Shown piece by piece: positions 1-6,837 of a stretch of 8,723 bases of DNA. Location of the stretch: assembly GCA_022508725.1 (NCBI GenBank), contig JAFLUR010000083.1:1-8723 (forward strand), given 5' to 3'. The notes below the pieces were generated by a model. The model had not been told where the DNA came from and ran no database searches. It saw only the letters and a list, made by a program, of their open reading frames with translations. A program made the translations under genes and the position numbers. This DNA comes from Oscillospiraceae bacterium. Its GTDB lineage: Bacteria > Bacillota > Clostridia > UBA1381. How positions within the stretch are numbered: the stretch's first letter is position 1; the number at the start of each line of letters is the position of its first letter.

Positions 1-38
1 TTACAATATTTTAAAATTAACAAATGTGTCACGCATCA

Positions 39-67
39 TTGACTTTTATACATTAAGAAAATAAAAA
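39..67 (+). promoter_or_regulatory. Possible second, weaker upstream promoter
   Basis: TTGACT (39-44) lies 17 bp before TAAAAA (62-67). Each box matches consensus at 5 and 4 of 6 positions respectively, but the region is very AT-rich, so chance matches are expected. It would give a longer leader for the same gene. Otherwise positions 1-82 hold no feature I can support. Confidence 0.2.
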
Positions 68-82
68 AATCCGATTAACGTA

Positions 83-111
83 TTGCAAAGGTGGCGAAAA
101 TATTGTATAAT
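83..111 (+). promoter_or_regulatory. Sigma-A type promoter for the PocR-GAF gene
   Basis: A -35 box TTGCAA (83-88, 4 of 6 consensus bases) is separated by exactly 17 bp from a perfect -10 box TATAAT (106-111). Transcription should start near 118, about 35 bases before the ATG at 154. It also decides the start of the first gene: the in-frame GTG at 91 lies upstream of the -10 box, so it would not be on this transcript. Confidence 0.75.
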
Positions 112-153
112 AAAGATGTACGGTTTTTTTTGAGAAAGAAAGGAGCAAGTTCA

Positions 154-1257
154 ATGTCCGAAGATAATAATAATATAAATGAATTCGAAAAGCTCGTGAA
201 TGTGGAATACATAAAAAAACTTCAGAGTGTAATATGGGACCTTTTCGGATTTTCCTTTTATATTGCAAATCCGTCCGGCGGAGCGATTATAGGAAGCGAC
301 AAAATGCAGCCCATATGCAAAATAATAAGGAGTTTTGAAAAGGGAAAGGAATGCTGTGATATTTCCGATGCCGCGATACTGGGAGACGCGAAGCTTTCCG
401 GAAAGATGATATGCAGAAAGTGCATGGCCGTCGGACTTACAGACGCGGCTATCCCTCTTTTTGTGCATGACGAGCATATCGCCACATTGTTTTTCGGTCA
501 GATAAATTCCCACGGACTCACCGCCGAGGCGGTGAAGAAATTCGCGAAGGAAATAGGAGCGGACGAGAAGGCAATGGTAAAAGCCTACAATAAAATGCAG
601 TTTGCGGACGCGTCCTATTTTGAACGCGTGCTTGAGCTTATGAAGCTGCTTGCCCAAAACATATCCGAAATAATGGAGGCAAACAGCAGAACGAAGAAAA
701 GCGAGAACGAAAATCTGCAAAACAGCGAAAAGATATATATGGAATATGACATACAGATATTTATGAACAAGCTTCAGGAAAAGCTGTTCAGAAATTCGGA
801 TTATACGGTGCAGACGCTTGATTCGGCGGCGCTTGACATAAAGGAGTTTCTGGGCTTTGACAGGATATCCGTTTACCGGGATATTTCGGGCATAGGCGCG
901 GAATTCGTGCCGGACGCGGGAGACATTGACGGGATACGCACCATAAAGGGCGCAGACGTGTCGGTCCTTTACGGAGTCGAGAAATACGGATTTACCTGCT
1001 GCGACGGACACGGTGGACTCAATGAGTTTGTATGCCCGGGCGGAGATTACATAACGGTGGCGCTTCCGATTTTTGCGGACAGAACCTTTTCGGGATTTAT
1101 CAGTATGTCGATAGAGGGCAAAAAACGGATATTTACCGTTTCGGAAATAAATCTGTTCAAAAACATAGCCGCGGCGCTGAGTAATTTTTATTACAGGATA
1201 TATGCCGAAACGAAATTGAAAAAGGCGGGGCTGATAGATAAAAGCGTCACCGAGTAA
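154..1257 (+). CDS. PocR-GAF sensor protein without an output domain
   Basis: A soluble 367-residue protein of two sensory modules. Residues about 16-176 match the PocR ligand-binding domain, a PAS-like module: C55, C67, C68 and the C87-x-x-C90 pair, then GLTDAAIPLFV (94-104) and the closing FFGQI (113-117). A charged helical linker (about 177-212) leads to a GAF-like domain (about 217-350; FDRISVYR at 235-242, ITVALPIF at 300-307). Nothing follows: no helix-turn-helix, kinase, GGDEF or methyl-accepting region, although PocR domains are commonly attached to such outputs. No signal peptide or membrane segment is visible. The start at 154 has the ribosome site AGGAG (141-145) and lies downstream of the promoter; the in-frame GTG at 91 does not. 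The ligand is unknown. The clustered cysteines suggest metal, Fe-S or redox sensing, which is inference only. The alarmone synthetase gene follows 53 bp downstream. Confidence 0.85.
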   Translation: MSEDNNNINEFEKLVNVEYIKKLQSVIWDLFGFSFYIANPSGGAIIGSDKMQPICKIIRSFEKGKECCDISDAAILGDAKLSGKMICRKCMAVGLTDAAIPLFVHDEHIATLFFGQINSHGLTAEAVKKFAKEIGADEKAMVKAYNKMQFADASYFERVLELMKLLAQNISEIMEANSRTKKSENENLQNSEKIYMEYDIQIFMNKLQEKLFRNSDYTVQTLDSAALDIKEFLGFDRISVYRDISGIGAEFVPDAGDIDGIRTIKGADVSVLYGVEKYGFTCCDGHGGLNEFVCPGGDYITVALPIFADRTFSGFISMSIEGKKRIFTVSEINLFKNIAAALSNFYYRIYAETKLKKAGLIDKSVTE

Positions 1258-1310
1258 GGCGGCATAAACAGCCGTGAGCGGAGTCTGTTGGAGAGAGAAA
1301 GGACGAGGAA

Positions 1311-1931
1311 ATGCTTATAGAGAGTATGACGGCAAAGCAGTACAGAGAAAAAATGTATCTGTACGGCAGCGCGCTCAAGATAATAAACACGAAATTTGAA
1401 ATAATAAACGAAGATTTCAATATAATGAGAAAGGCCAATCCGATAGAGTCGATGAAGTCAAGGCTGAAAAGCGCCGAGAGCGCGGCGGCAAAGCTCATCA
1501 GAAAAGGATATGAGCCTACCATAGAGAATGCGGTGCAGTATCTCGACGATCTGGCGGGCATGAGGATAATATGCGGATTTACCGAGGATATATTCTCGCT
1601 TGTCGATGTGGTCCATAAGCAGTCCGATCTAAAGGTTTTGAAGGTAAAGGATTATATAACACACCCGAAAAAAAACGGATATCGCAGCTATCATATGCTT
1701 GTCAAGGTACCGGTAAGGACGTCGGACGGCATATCCGAAACAAAGGCGGAAATTCAGATAAGGACGATAGCGATGGATTTCTGGGCAAGTCTTGAGCATA
1801 AAATAAGGTATAAATTCGAGGGCAGAATACCGGAGGAGCTTAATTTCGAGCTTGTGGAATGTGCCGATATCGTGGCGTATCTCGATCACAAGATGCTTTC
1901 GCTGAACAATGAAATGAAAAAATACAAATAG
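1311..1931 (+). CDS. Small alarmone synthetase (GTP pyrophosphokinase, RelP/RelQ type)
   Basis: It should transfer pyrophosphate from ATP to GTP or GDP to make (p)ppGpp, the stringent-response alarmone, in the cytosol. The 206 residues match the roughly 210-residue single-domain synthetases. Visible motifs are NPIESMKSRLKS (43-54) with the ATP-side basic residues, DDLAGMRIIC (79-88) with the likely Mg-binding D80, KNGYRSYH (121-128) for guanine-nucleotide binding, and AEIQIRTIAMDFWASLEHK (146-164) with the catalytic E147. There is no HD hydrolase domain and no TGS or ACT domain, so the protein should only synthesise, with control by gene expression or allostery. The wording of the last two motifs recalls RelP (YwaC) more than RelQ (YjbM), but this is from memory. 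The ATG at 1311 is preceded by AAAGGA (1298-1303). The gap to the PocR-GAF gene is 53 bp with no terminator, so co-transcription is plausible. Confidence 0.9.
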   Translation: MLIESMTAKQYREKMYLYGSALKIINTKFEIINEDFNIMRKANPIESMKSRLKSAESAAAKLIRKGYEPTIENAVQYLDDLAGMRIICGFTEDIFSLVDVVHKQSDLKVLKVKDYITHPKKNGYRSYHMLVKVPVRTSDGISETKAEIQIRTIAMDFWASLEHKIRYKFEGRIPEELNFELVECADIVAYLDHKMLSLNNEMKKYK

Positions 1932-1989
1932 ATTTTACATATGTGCGCTGTGTGCGCGGGATTTCGGTGTTCCCGGAGAGGAGACGGTT

Positions 1990-3279
1990 ATGATACCTGT
2001 AATTGCAAGTGTGTTGTTTTGGGTGCCGGTTGCGGCGCTTGTTATAAGAGTTTTGGGAAATTCGGGAATGAAACTGCCGGATAACCGTCTTATTCGCTTT
2101 ATATGCGCCGACAAGCGGACATACGAACCGGACGGCGAGGCGGGGGGAAAAGAGCTTCTTGCGGTGTTCGGATTGTGCATTGCATTCAGGCTCCTGATGT
2201 ATCTTGCCTCATTTGCGTCGCTTGCGTTTTTTTCGGAGGAGAAGCTCGGGTTTGATATGTTCCTTTCGCACTGGCGTCAATGGGATGTGTCGAATTATAT
2301 AAGAATAGCCGAGGGCGGATATTCCGGATATACCGAGGACGGAAAATTTACGACTCTTGCGTTTTTTCCTCTTACGTCGGTATTTATAAGAATATTTTAT
2401 CTTTTTTTAAGAAACATGAACCTTGCCGCGATGGCGGAGGCTGTTTTCGCTTACGGCGCGGGCTGTGTGTATCTTTACGGACTTATGCGCATGGATTACG
2501 ATAAGGAAAGAGCCGCGGGGGCGGTCGTGCTTATATCGATCTTTCCGTATGCGCTGTTTTTCGGCACGGGAATGAGCGAAAGCACATTTTTCGCGATGTC
2601 GGCGGCGGCGATGTATTATTTGAGAAAGGGAGATATGCCGATGTTCGCGGTGTTCGGAGTGCTTACGTCTCTTTCGAGAATGGTGGGTATCGCGGTGATG
2701 TGCCCCGCGGTTGTCGAGGTGTTTGAAAGATATGATATAATAGGAAAAATTCGCAGAAAAGAAAAGGCGGGAAAAATTCTTCTTAAAAATATACCGCCCG
2801 CGCTGGCTCCGTGTATCGGCATACCCGTATATTGGCTTATAAATTACATGGTCACCGGCAGCGCGTTCACATATCTGGAATATCAAAGAACGGTCTGGCA
2901 TCAGGGAGCGATGTATTTCGGAAAATCGACGGAGCTTATTTTCGGGCAGATATTCGGAGGAAGCGGGAATGTTGCGCTGTTCGGGATATGGCTGCCGGGT
3001 ATTTTGTGCTACGCGCTTATCATGATTGCGCTTGCGTACGGAATAAGGCGGCACAGAAGTATGTATACGGTGTTTTTCGCGGCGTGCGCCATGGTGAATA
3101 TGTCGCTGAAATGGCCGATTTCCGCGCCGAGATACACGTCCGCGCTTATCCCGCTGTTTATTGTCATGTCGGATTTCTGCGAAAACCGTAAATTCTTAAA
3201 ACAGCTTGTGTATGCGGTATCGGCGGCGCTGCTCGGAATTTATATGACGGGCTATCTGTTTTCGAAGCATATATTATAG
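1990..3279 (+). CDS. PIG-V/Gpi18-like GT-C membrane mannosyltransferase
   Basis: A 429-residue polytopic membrane protein resembling the bacterial relatives of eukaryotic GPI mannosyltransferase II (COG5542, GT-C fold), which move a sugar from a lipid-phosphate donor on the outer face of the membrane. Diagnostic stretches are the acidic loop after the first core helix, RQWDVSNYIRIAEGGY (96-111) with D99, AFFPL (124-128), TGMSESTFF (193-201), LTSLSRMVG (225-233) and the late SAPRYTSALIPLF (378-390). Hydrophobic segments lie roughly at 1-22, 56-80, 122-140, 145-165, 172-191, 216-240, 268-288, 328-352, 357-371, 383-395 and 404-424. The N-terminal helix and a following polar loop (24-54) precede the usual core. 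AGGAG at 1979-1983 sets the ATG at 1990. The acceptor is unknown; glycolipid or cell-envelope polymer glycosylation is inferred. No other glycan gene is in the window. Confidence 0.78.
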   Translation: MIPVIASVLFWVPVAALVIRVLGNSGMKLPDNRLIRFICADKRTYEPDGEAGGKELLAVFGLCIAFRLLMYLASFASLAFFSEEKLGFDMFLSHWRQWDVSNYIRIAEGGYSGYTEDGKFTTLAFFPLTSVFIRIFYLFLRNMNLAAMAEAVFAYGAGCVYLYGLMRMDYDKERAAGAVVLISIFPYALFFGTGMSESTFFAMSAAAMYYLRKGDMPMFAVFGVLTSLSRMVGIAVMCPAVVEVFERYDIIGKIRRKEKAGKILLKNIPPALAPCIGIPVYWLINYMVTGSAFTYLEYQRTVWHQGAMYFGKSTELIFGQIFGGSGNVALFGIWLPGILCYALIMIALAYGIRRHRSMYTVFFAACAMVNMSLKWPISAPRYTSALIPLFIVMSDFCENRKFLKQLVYAVSAALLGIYMTGYLFSKHIL

Positions 3280-3367
3280 TAAGGCGGTGCGCGGGAGGCG
3301 CGTTTGATGTTGATGGTATATCAATAAATTCGGAAAATATTTAATTTCACAGAAAGGCGGATGGAAT

Positions 3368-4102
3368 ATGCCGGATATAACCATGAAGGTTTACGACAGA
3401 GAGGTAGTCGGAGTACAGAACAGGTATGATGACGTCATGATGGGAAGGGATATGCTGTGCGAGAATGATGAGATGCATTTTTCGGACGGGAAAATTTACG
3501 GTATATGGTCGCACTGCGGCGGGGGCGGTCAGGCCGTCGCTCAGCTGCTTACGGGCAAAACCCCGATAATAAGAGAGGATATATCTGTTGACGGCGTAAG
3601 ATATAATGAAAAGAAAAAAATCGAGATCGGCTGGATGATGGGCGAGGGCATAGAGGACGGCATCGTTCAGATGAGCGTCAAGGATCAGATTATGCAGGGA
3701 CTCAAAAAGGCGGATCTGCCCTTTTACTGGATGGATGTGGTAAAGAAATTCGATCTGACGGAGGATAATCTGAAAAAAAAGCTCAACAAGGTAGGGCATG
3801 AGCGCTGGAGAGCGTCGGCGGCGATAGGCTATGCTCACGGTATGCGGCTGTATGTCTTTCCGTGGGTAAATTATGCCACATTGAAGGAAAGCATTATAAT
3901 GGGAGCCGGATTCGGCTTTTTTGCAAAGGCTCTGCGCGATATAGGAGCGACCGTTATAGTTCCGTCGGACAGCAGACAAATACTTACCTATATAACGGAT
4001 GAGATAATCGATCTTAAAAATCCGAGATTCGGGGATTGGGATATGCTGTACGAATATATGCGCAACAATGATTTTCTCGGAAAATTCGACGATGATTTTT
4101 AA
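3368..4102 (+). CDS. Degenerate ABC-type ATPase domain protein (pseudo-NBD)
   Basis: This 244-residue soluble protein has the length and motif order of an ABC transporter nucleotide-binding domain, but the catalytic residues are replaced. KIYGIWSHCGGGGQAV (42-57) sits where Walker A belongs, with the essential lysine and Ser/Thr replaced by G54 and Q55. The Q-loop position is IGWMMG (87-92). The signature LSGGQ is KVGHE (141-145), followed by a recognisable ERWRASAAIGYAHGMRLYV helix and strand (145-163). Walker B Asp-Glu becomes P165-W166. The H-loop strand TVIVPSDS (195-202) lacks histidine, and DEIIDL (211-216) matches the usual domain end. ATP hydrolysis is therefore unlikely; a structural or regulatory role is inferred. 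No ABC permease gene is nearby. The ribosome site AAAGGCGG (3353-3360) supports the ATG at 3368; the ATG at 3361 is out of frame. A real gene seems certain; the fold assignment is by eye. Confidence 0.72.
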   Translation: MPDITMKVYDREVVGVQNRYDDVMMGRDMLCENDEMHFSDGKIYGIWSHCGGGGQAVAQLLTGKTPIIREDISVDGVRYNEKKKIEIGWMMGEGIEDGIVQMSVKDQIMQGLKKADLPFYWMDVVKKFDLTEDNLKKKLNKVGHERWRASAAIGYAHGMRLYVFPWVNYATLKESIIMGAGFGFFAKALRDIGATVIVPSDSRQILTYITDEIIDLKNPRFGDWDMLYEYMRNNDFLGKFDDDF

Positions 4103-4139
4103 GAGCCCGAACAGGTTCTGAAGGGAGGCGTATATTGCA

Positions 4140-4991
4140 ATGAAATGTGTCGATCTGCATACTCATTCGACTTGTTCGGACGGAACGCTTACCCCGTCGG
4201 AGCTTGCTGCGGAGGCGAAATCCTGCGGACTTGCGGCGGCGGCGCTCACGGATCATGATACGGTCAACGGTACGGATGAGTTCATACGCGCATCGGAGCG
4301 TCTTGGCATCGAGCCTGTCGCCGGCGTTGAGATAAGCGCGAAATACAGGACGGAAATGCATATTGTCGGATTGATGATCGATCATAAGTCCGGCGCGCTT
4401 GTGAGCCGTCTGGAGTATCTGCAAAAAAACAGATGCGAGAGAAACGGGAGGGTCCTTGAGCTTATACAAAAGAACGGAATGGATATATCGCTTGCCGATA
4501 TAACGGGACAAAAGGACGGCGGCGGACTTGAAAACGCCGGAAGAGCGCATATCGCAAGGGCACTCGTTGAAAAGGGATATGCCTCGGATATGCAGGACGC
4601 ATTTGATAAATATTTAAAAAAGGGCAGACCGTGTTATATCGAAAGAATAACCTTTCCGCCGAGGGAGAGCATAGAGCTTATAAAGAATGCGGGCGGAGCG
4701 GCGGTTCTGGCGCATCCCTATTACATAACAAGGGACAGGGATGAGCTTGAAAGGCTGCTTAGAGAGCTTGCCGGATACGGACTTGACGGATTTGAATGTA
4801 TGTACAGCGATTATCCGCCGGAATACAGGGCGATGTGCATGGAGCTTGCGGATAAGACGGGACTTTTAAAATCCGGCGGAAGTGATTTTCACGCAAAGAA
4901 CAGACCGAACGTAAAGCTCGGATATGCGTCGGACGGAGAAAGAATACCGTACGAATATCTTGAGAAGCTGCGGAAAAGGATAGGTAAATAA
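4140..4991 (+). CDS. PHP-domain metal-dependent phosphoesterase (YciV/RNase AM-like)
   Basis: A cytosolic phosphoesterase of the PHP family (COG0613), 283 residues, the usual length for the YciV-like group. Characterised relatives hydrolyse 3',5'-nucleoside bisphosphates or trim RNA 5' ends; which of these this protein does cannot be told. The trinuclear metal site looks complete: H7, H9 and D14 in DLHTHSTCSDG (5-15), H39 in LTDHDTVNG (36-44), E64 in AGVEIS (61-66), H74, H137 in the inserted helical subdomain (RAHIAR, 135-140), H192 in VLAHPY (189-194), and D249 and H251 in GGSDFHAK (246-253). The insert at about 85-170 follows the family pattern. AGGGAGG (4122-4128) lies 11 bases before the ATG, slightly long spacing, but no better in-frame start exists. 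The gap after the pseudo-ABC gene is 37 bp, so the two are probably co-transcribed. Confidence 0.92.
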   Translation: MKCVDLHTHSTCSDGTLTPSELAAEAKSCGLAAAALTDHDTVNGTDEFIRASERLGIEPVAGVEISAKYRTEMHIVGLMIDHKSGALVSRLEYLQKNRCERNGRVLELIQKNGMDISLADITGQKDGGGLENAGRAHIARALVEKGYASDMQDAFDKYLKKGRPCYIERITFPPRESIELIKNAGGAAVLAHPYYITRDRDELERLLRELAGYGLDGFECMYSDYPPEYRAMCMELADKTGLLKSGGSDFHAKNRPNVKLGYASDGERIPYEYLEKLRKRIGK

Positions 4992-5016
4992 TATATGATG
5001 AAAGGAAGTATATAAC

Positions 5017-5409
5017 ATGAAAGATTTTGAAATTTTACAGTCAATACTTGACGAAATCAGAGGCGTTAAACAGGATGTACAAAGCATTAAACAAGAAGTA
5101 GAAGGCATTAAGCAAGAAGTAGAAGGCATTAAGCAAGAAGTAGAAGGCATTAAGCAAGAAGTAGAGGACATTAAACAAAATATGGCTACTCTTGAAAAGG
5201 AAGTTAAATATAATACTTTTATAGTCGAAAGCGAAATAAATAAATGTATCGGGGCTTTGAATATGGGTTATCAGATCAATGCCGAGCGTTTCGACCGGTT
5301 GGATATTGACAGTGTGAAAGTAAAAGCCGAGCAAGCCTTTGTAATGTCAAGCATTGTAAACGAAAAGCTTGACAAGCTTGCCGAAAAGGTCAATAAACCG
5401 GCGTCGTAA
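5017..5409 (+). CDS. Small heptad-repeat coiled-coil protein
   Basis: A 130-residue hydrophilic protein of unknown function. Residues 12-63 form an unusually regular coiled coil with Val or Met in one core position (V21, V28, V35, V42, V49, M56) and mostly Ile in the other (I24, I31, I38, I45, I52, L59), built from repeated seven-residue units (IKQEVEG). A second, less regular helical region follows (about 64-126). There is no signal peptide, membrane segment or catalytic motif, so an oligomerising scaffold or partner-binding role is the most that can be inferred. The ATG at 5017 has AAAGGAAG (5001-5008) in good position. The gene begins 25 bp after the PHP gene and ends 47 bp before mnmE. 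It is AT-rich compared with both (for example 17 G+C in 60 bases at 5161-5220), suggesting an accessory origin. Similar short coiled-coil proteins are common in Clostridia genomes. Confidence 0.85.
   Translation: MKDFEILQSILDEIRGVKQDVQSIKQEVEGIKQEVEGIKQEVEGIKQEVEDIKQNMATLEKEVKYNTFIVESEINKCIGALNMGYQINAERFDRLDIDSVKVKAEQAFVMSSIVNEKLDKLAEKVNKPAS
5056..5181 (+). repeat. In-frame 21-bp tandem repeat array
   Basis: Three identical 21-bp units lie at 5098-5118, 5119-5139 and 5140-5160. They are flanked by diverged copies at 5077-5097 and 5161-5181, with a more distant one at 5056-5076. Each unit encodes one heptad of the coiled coil (V-E-G-I-K-Q-E register). Since 21 is a multiple of three, gain or loss of units changes coiled-coil length without a frameshift. 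The identity of the central copies, including synonymous positions, points to recent duplication by slippage or unequal recombination. Confidence 0.95.
5369..5397 (+). promoter_or_regulatory. Possible internal promoter ahead of mnmE
   Basis: TTGACA (5369-5374, perfect -35) lies 17 bp before AATAAA (5392-5397, 4 of 6 for the -10) inside the last codons of the coiled-coil gene. It could give mnmE its own transcription. However, the -35 bases are also the Leu-Asp-Lys codons of the protein, so the match may be coincidental. Confidence 0.25.
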
Positions 5410-5456
5410 TCAAAATTACATATCAAGCATAATAACTGAAAATAGGAAGATAAATT

Positions 5457-6827
5457 ATGGAAAAAACTATAGCTGCCGTGTCCACGCCTCCGGGAGTCGG
5501 GGGGATAGCGGTGATACGCATAAGCGGAGAGAATGCCGTGGATATTGCCGACAGGGTATACAAGGGAAAATCAAAATTGTGCGATGTGCCTACCCATACG
5601 GTGCATTACGGATTTATAAAAAATAAGGACGGAGTAAAGATAGACGAGGCGCTTGTCACGGTGATGAGAGCGCCTCGCAGCTTTACGGCGGAAGATGTTG
5701 TGGAGATAAGCATACACGGCTCGGCGATAACGGCGAGGGAAACGCTGGCGGCGGTCATTGATGCGGGGGCTGCTGCGGCGGGACCGGGAGAATTTACGAA
5801 AAGAGCCTTTCTTAACGGAAGAATAGACCTTTCGCAGGCGGAGGCGGTCATCGATATAATAAACTCGAAGAATGAAATGTCAAGAAAAAACGCGCTTTCT
5901 CAATTGGAGGGCGGTCTTTCCGATAAAATAAACGGCTGCCGTGACAGGCTTGTCGGACTCGCGGCGTCCATGCAGGTAATTATCGATTATCCGGATGAGG
6001 ATTTGGAGGATGTGACCGCGGAGGATATAATCGCCGTGTGCGGCGGTGTTCTCGGTGATGTAAAACGTCTTATCGGTACGGCGGACAGAGGACGGATAAT
6101 ACAAAACGGCATAAAGACGGCGATAGCGGGAAAGCCGAATGTGGGAAAATCATCGCTTATGAACATTCTTTCGGGAGGAGAAAGGGCGATAGTTACCGAT
6201 ATTGCCGGCACAACGCGCGATGTTATAGAGGAATATGCGGACATCGGGGTACCGCTCAGGCTGCTTGATACGGCGGGAATACGCGAAACGGAGGATAAGG
6301 TCGAAAAAATCGGTGTCGAGCGGTCAAAAAGGTGCATTGAAGAGGCTGATTTGGTGATAGTCATGCTTGACGCCGAAAGGGGAGTCGATGACGAGGACAG
6401 GCTGATTATACAAAGTACAGAGGGGAAAAAGAGGATAATCGTTGTGAATAAAACAGACCTCAAAGGCGATATATCGGGGATGGAATCCGGAATAACGCCG
6501 GACGAGGGTGAGGAAGTTATCGGAATATCCGCAAAAAGCGGCGAGGGGGTCGAAAGACTTGCGGAGAGAATAAAGGAAATGTATTCCTTGGGAGAGCTTG
6601 AAGCCGCGGATATGTCGTTTGTAACGAATATGCGTCACCGCGCGGCGCTGGAGGGCGCGGAGAAGGCTTTGGCGCGGGCGACAGACGCGCTTGAAGCGGG
6701 AATGCCTTCCGATATTGCGTCCATCGACATAAACGAGGCAATAGACGCGCTCGGCGAAATAACCGGAGCAACGGTGTCGGAGGATATTGTGAATGAGATA
6801 TTCCACAGCTTCTGCGTGGGGAAGTAG
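5457..6827 (+). CDS. mnmE: tRNA uridine-5-carboxymethylaminomethyl modification GTPase MnmE
   Basis: MnmE works with the FAD protein MnmG to build the cmnm5 or nm5 group on wobble uridine 34 of certain tRNAs, using a methylene-tetrahydrofolate-derived carbon and GTP hydrolysis. The 456 residues are full length. The N-terminal folate-binding domain (1-118) opens with TIAAVSTPPGVGGIAVIRIS (4-23) and ends in PGEFTKRAFLNGRIDL (110-125). The GTPase domain inserted in the helical part shows G1 GKPNVGKS (225-232), G2 GTTRD (251-255), G3 DTAG (271-274), G4 NKTD (331-334) and G5 SAKS (358-361). The C-terminus is the family hallmark FCVGK (452-456) with the functional cysteine C453. AGGAAG (5444-5449) sets the ATG at 5457. 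In many Bacillota mnmE sits in rnpA-yidC-jag-mnmE-mnmG; neither jag nor mnmG is adjacent here, where AT-rich genes lie on both sides. Confidence 0.98.
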   Translation: MEKTIAAVSTPPGVGGIAVIRISGENAVDIADRVYKGKSKLCDVPTHTVHYGFIKNKDGVKIDEALVTVMRAPRSFTAEDVVEISIHGSAITARETLAAVIDAGAAAAGPGEFTKRAFLNGRIDLSQAEAVIDIINSKNEMSRKNALSQLEGGLSDKINGCRDRLVGLAASMQVIIDYPDEDLEDVTAEDIIAVCGGVLGDVKRLIGTADRGRIIQNGIKTAIAGKPNVGKSSLMNILSGGERAIVTDIAGTTRDVIEEYADIGVPLRLLDTAGIRETEDKVEKIGVERSKRCIEEADLVIVMLDAERGVDDEDRLIIQSTEGKKRIIVVNKTDLKGDISGMESGITPDEGEEVIGISAKSGEGVERLAERIKEMYSLGELEAADMSFVTNMRHRAALEGAEKALARATDALEAGMPSDIASIDINEAIDALGEITGATVSEDIVNEIFHSFCVGK

Positions 6828-6833
6828 GCGGTG
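6826..6833 (+). promoter_or_regulatory. Ribosome binding site deciding the start at 6838
   Basis: AGGCGGTG overlaps the mnmE stop codon (TAG, 6825-6827) and stands four bases before ATG 6838. The longer reading frame opens at 6793 inside mnmE but has no comparable site, and its extra 15 codons merely overlap mnmE. The later start is therefore chosen. Confidence 0.6.
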
Positions 6834-6837
6834 TTAT

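Noticed and set aside
28..43. Short inverted repeat GTCA / TGAC upstream of the first promoter, as an operator
   Set aside because: Four-base arms in AT-rich DNA are expected by chance, and there is no second copy.
91..153. N-terminal extension of the PocR-GAF gene starting at GTG 91
   Set aside because: The GTG lies upstream of the perfect -10 box at 106-111, has no ribosome site, and the in-frame ATG at 154 has AGGAG at the right distance.
151..1011. Long minus-strand reading frame inside the PocR-GAF gene
   Set aside because: It is fully antisense to a gene with clear domains, promoter and ribosome site, and its translation resembles no family I know.
3288..3302. GC-rich hairpin (GCGC 3289-3292 with GCGC 3298-3301) after the membrane protein gene, as a terminator
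   Set aside because: The stem is only four or five pairs and is followed by just TTT before mixed sequence, too weak for a Rho-independent terminator.
3310..3338. Promoter-like pair TTGATG and GAAAAT before the pseudo-ABC gene
   Set aside because: Both boxes are poor and the -10 lacks its first conserved T; in this AT-rich spacer such matches arise by chance.
4102..4119. Stem-loop AGAGCC / GGTTCT between the pseudo-ABC and PHP genes
   Set aside because: Six pairs including a wobble and no U-run after it; the sequence runs straight into the ribosome site. No known regulator fits.
5366..5380. Palindrome AAGCTT-GAC-AAGCTT near the end of the coiled-coil gene, as a regulator site
   Set aside because: It encodes repeated Lys-Leu codons of the helical protein, which explains the symmetry.
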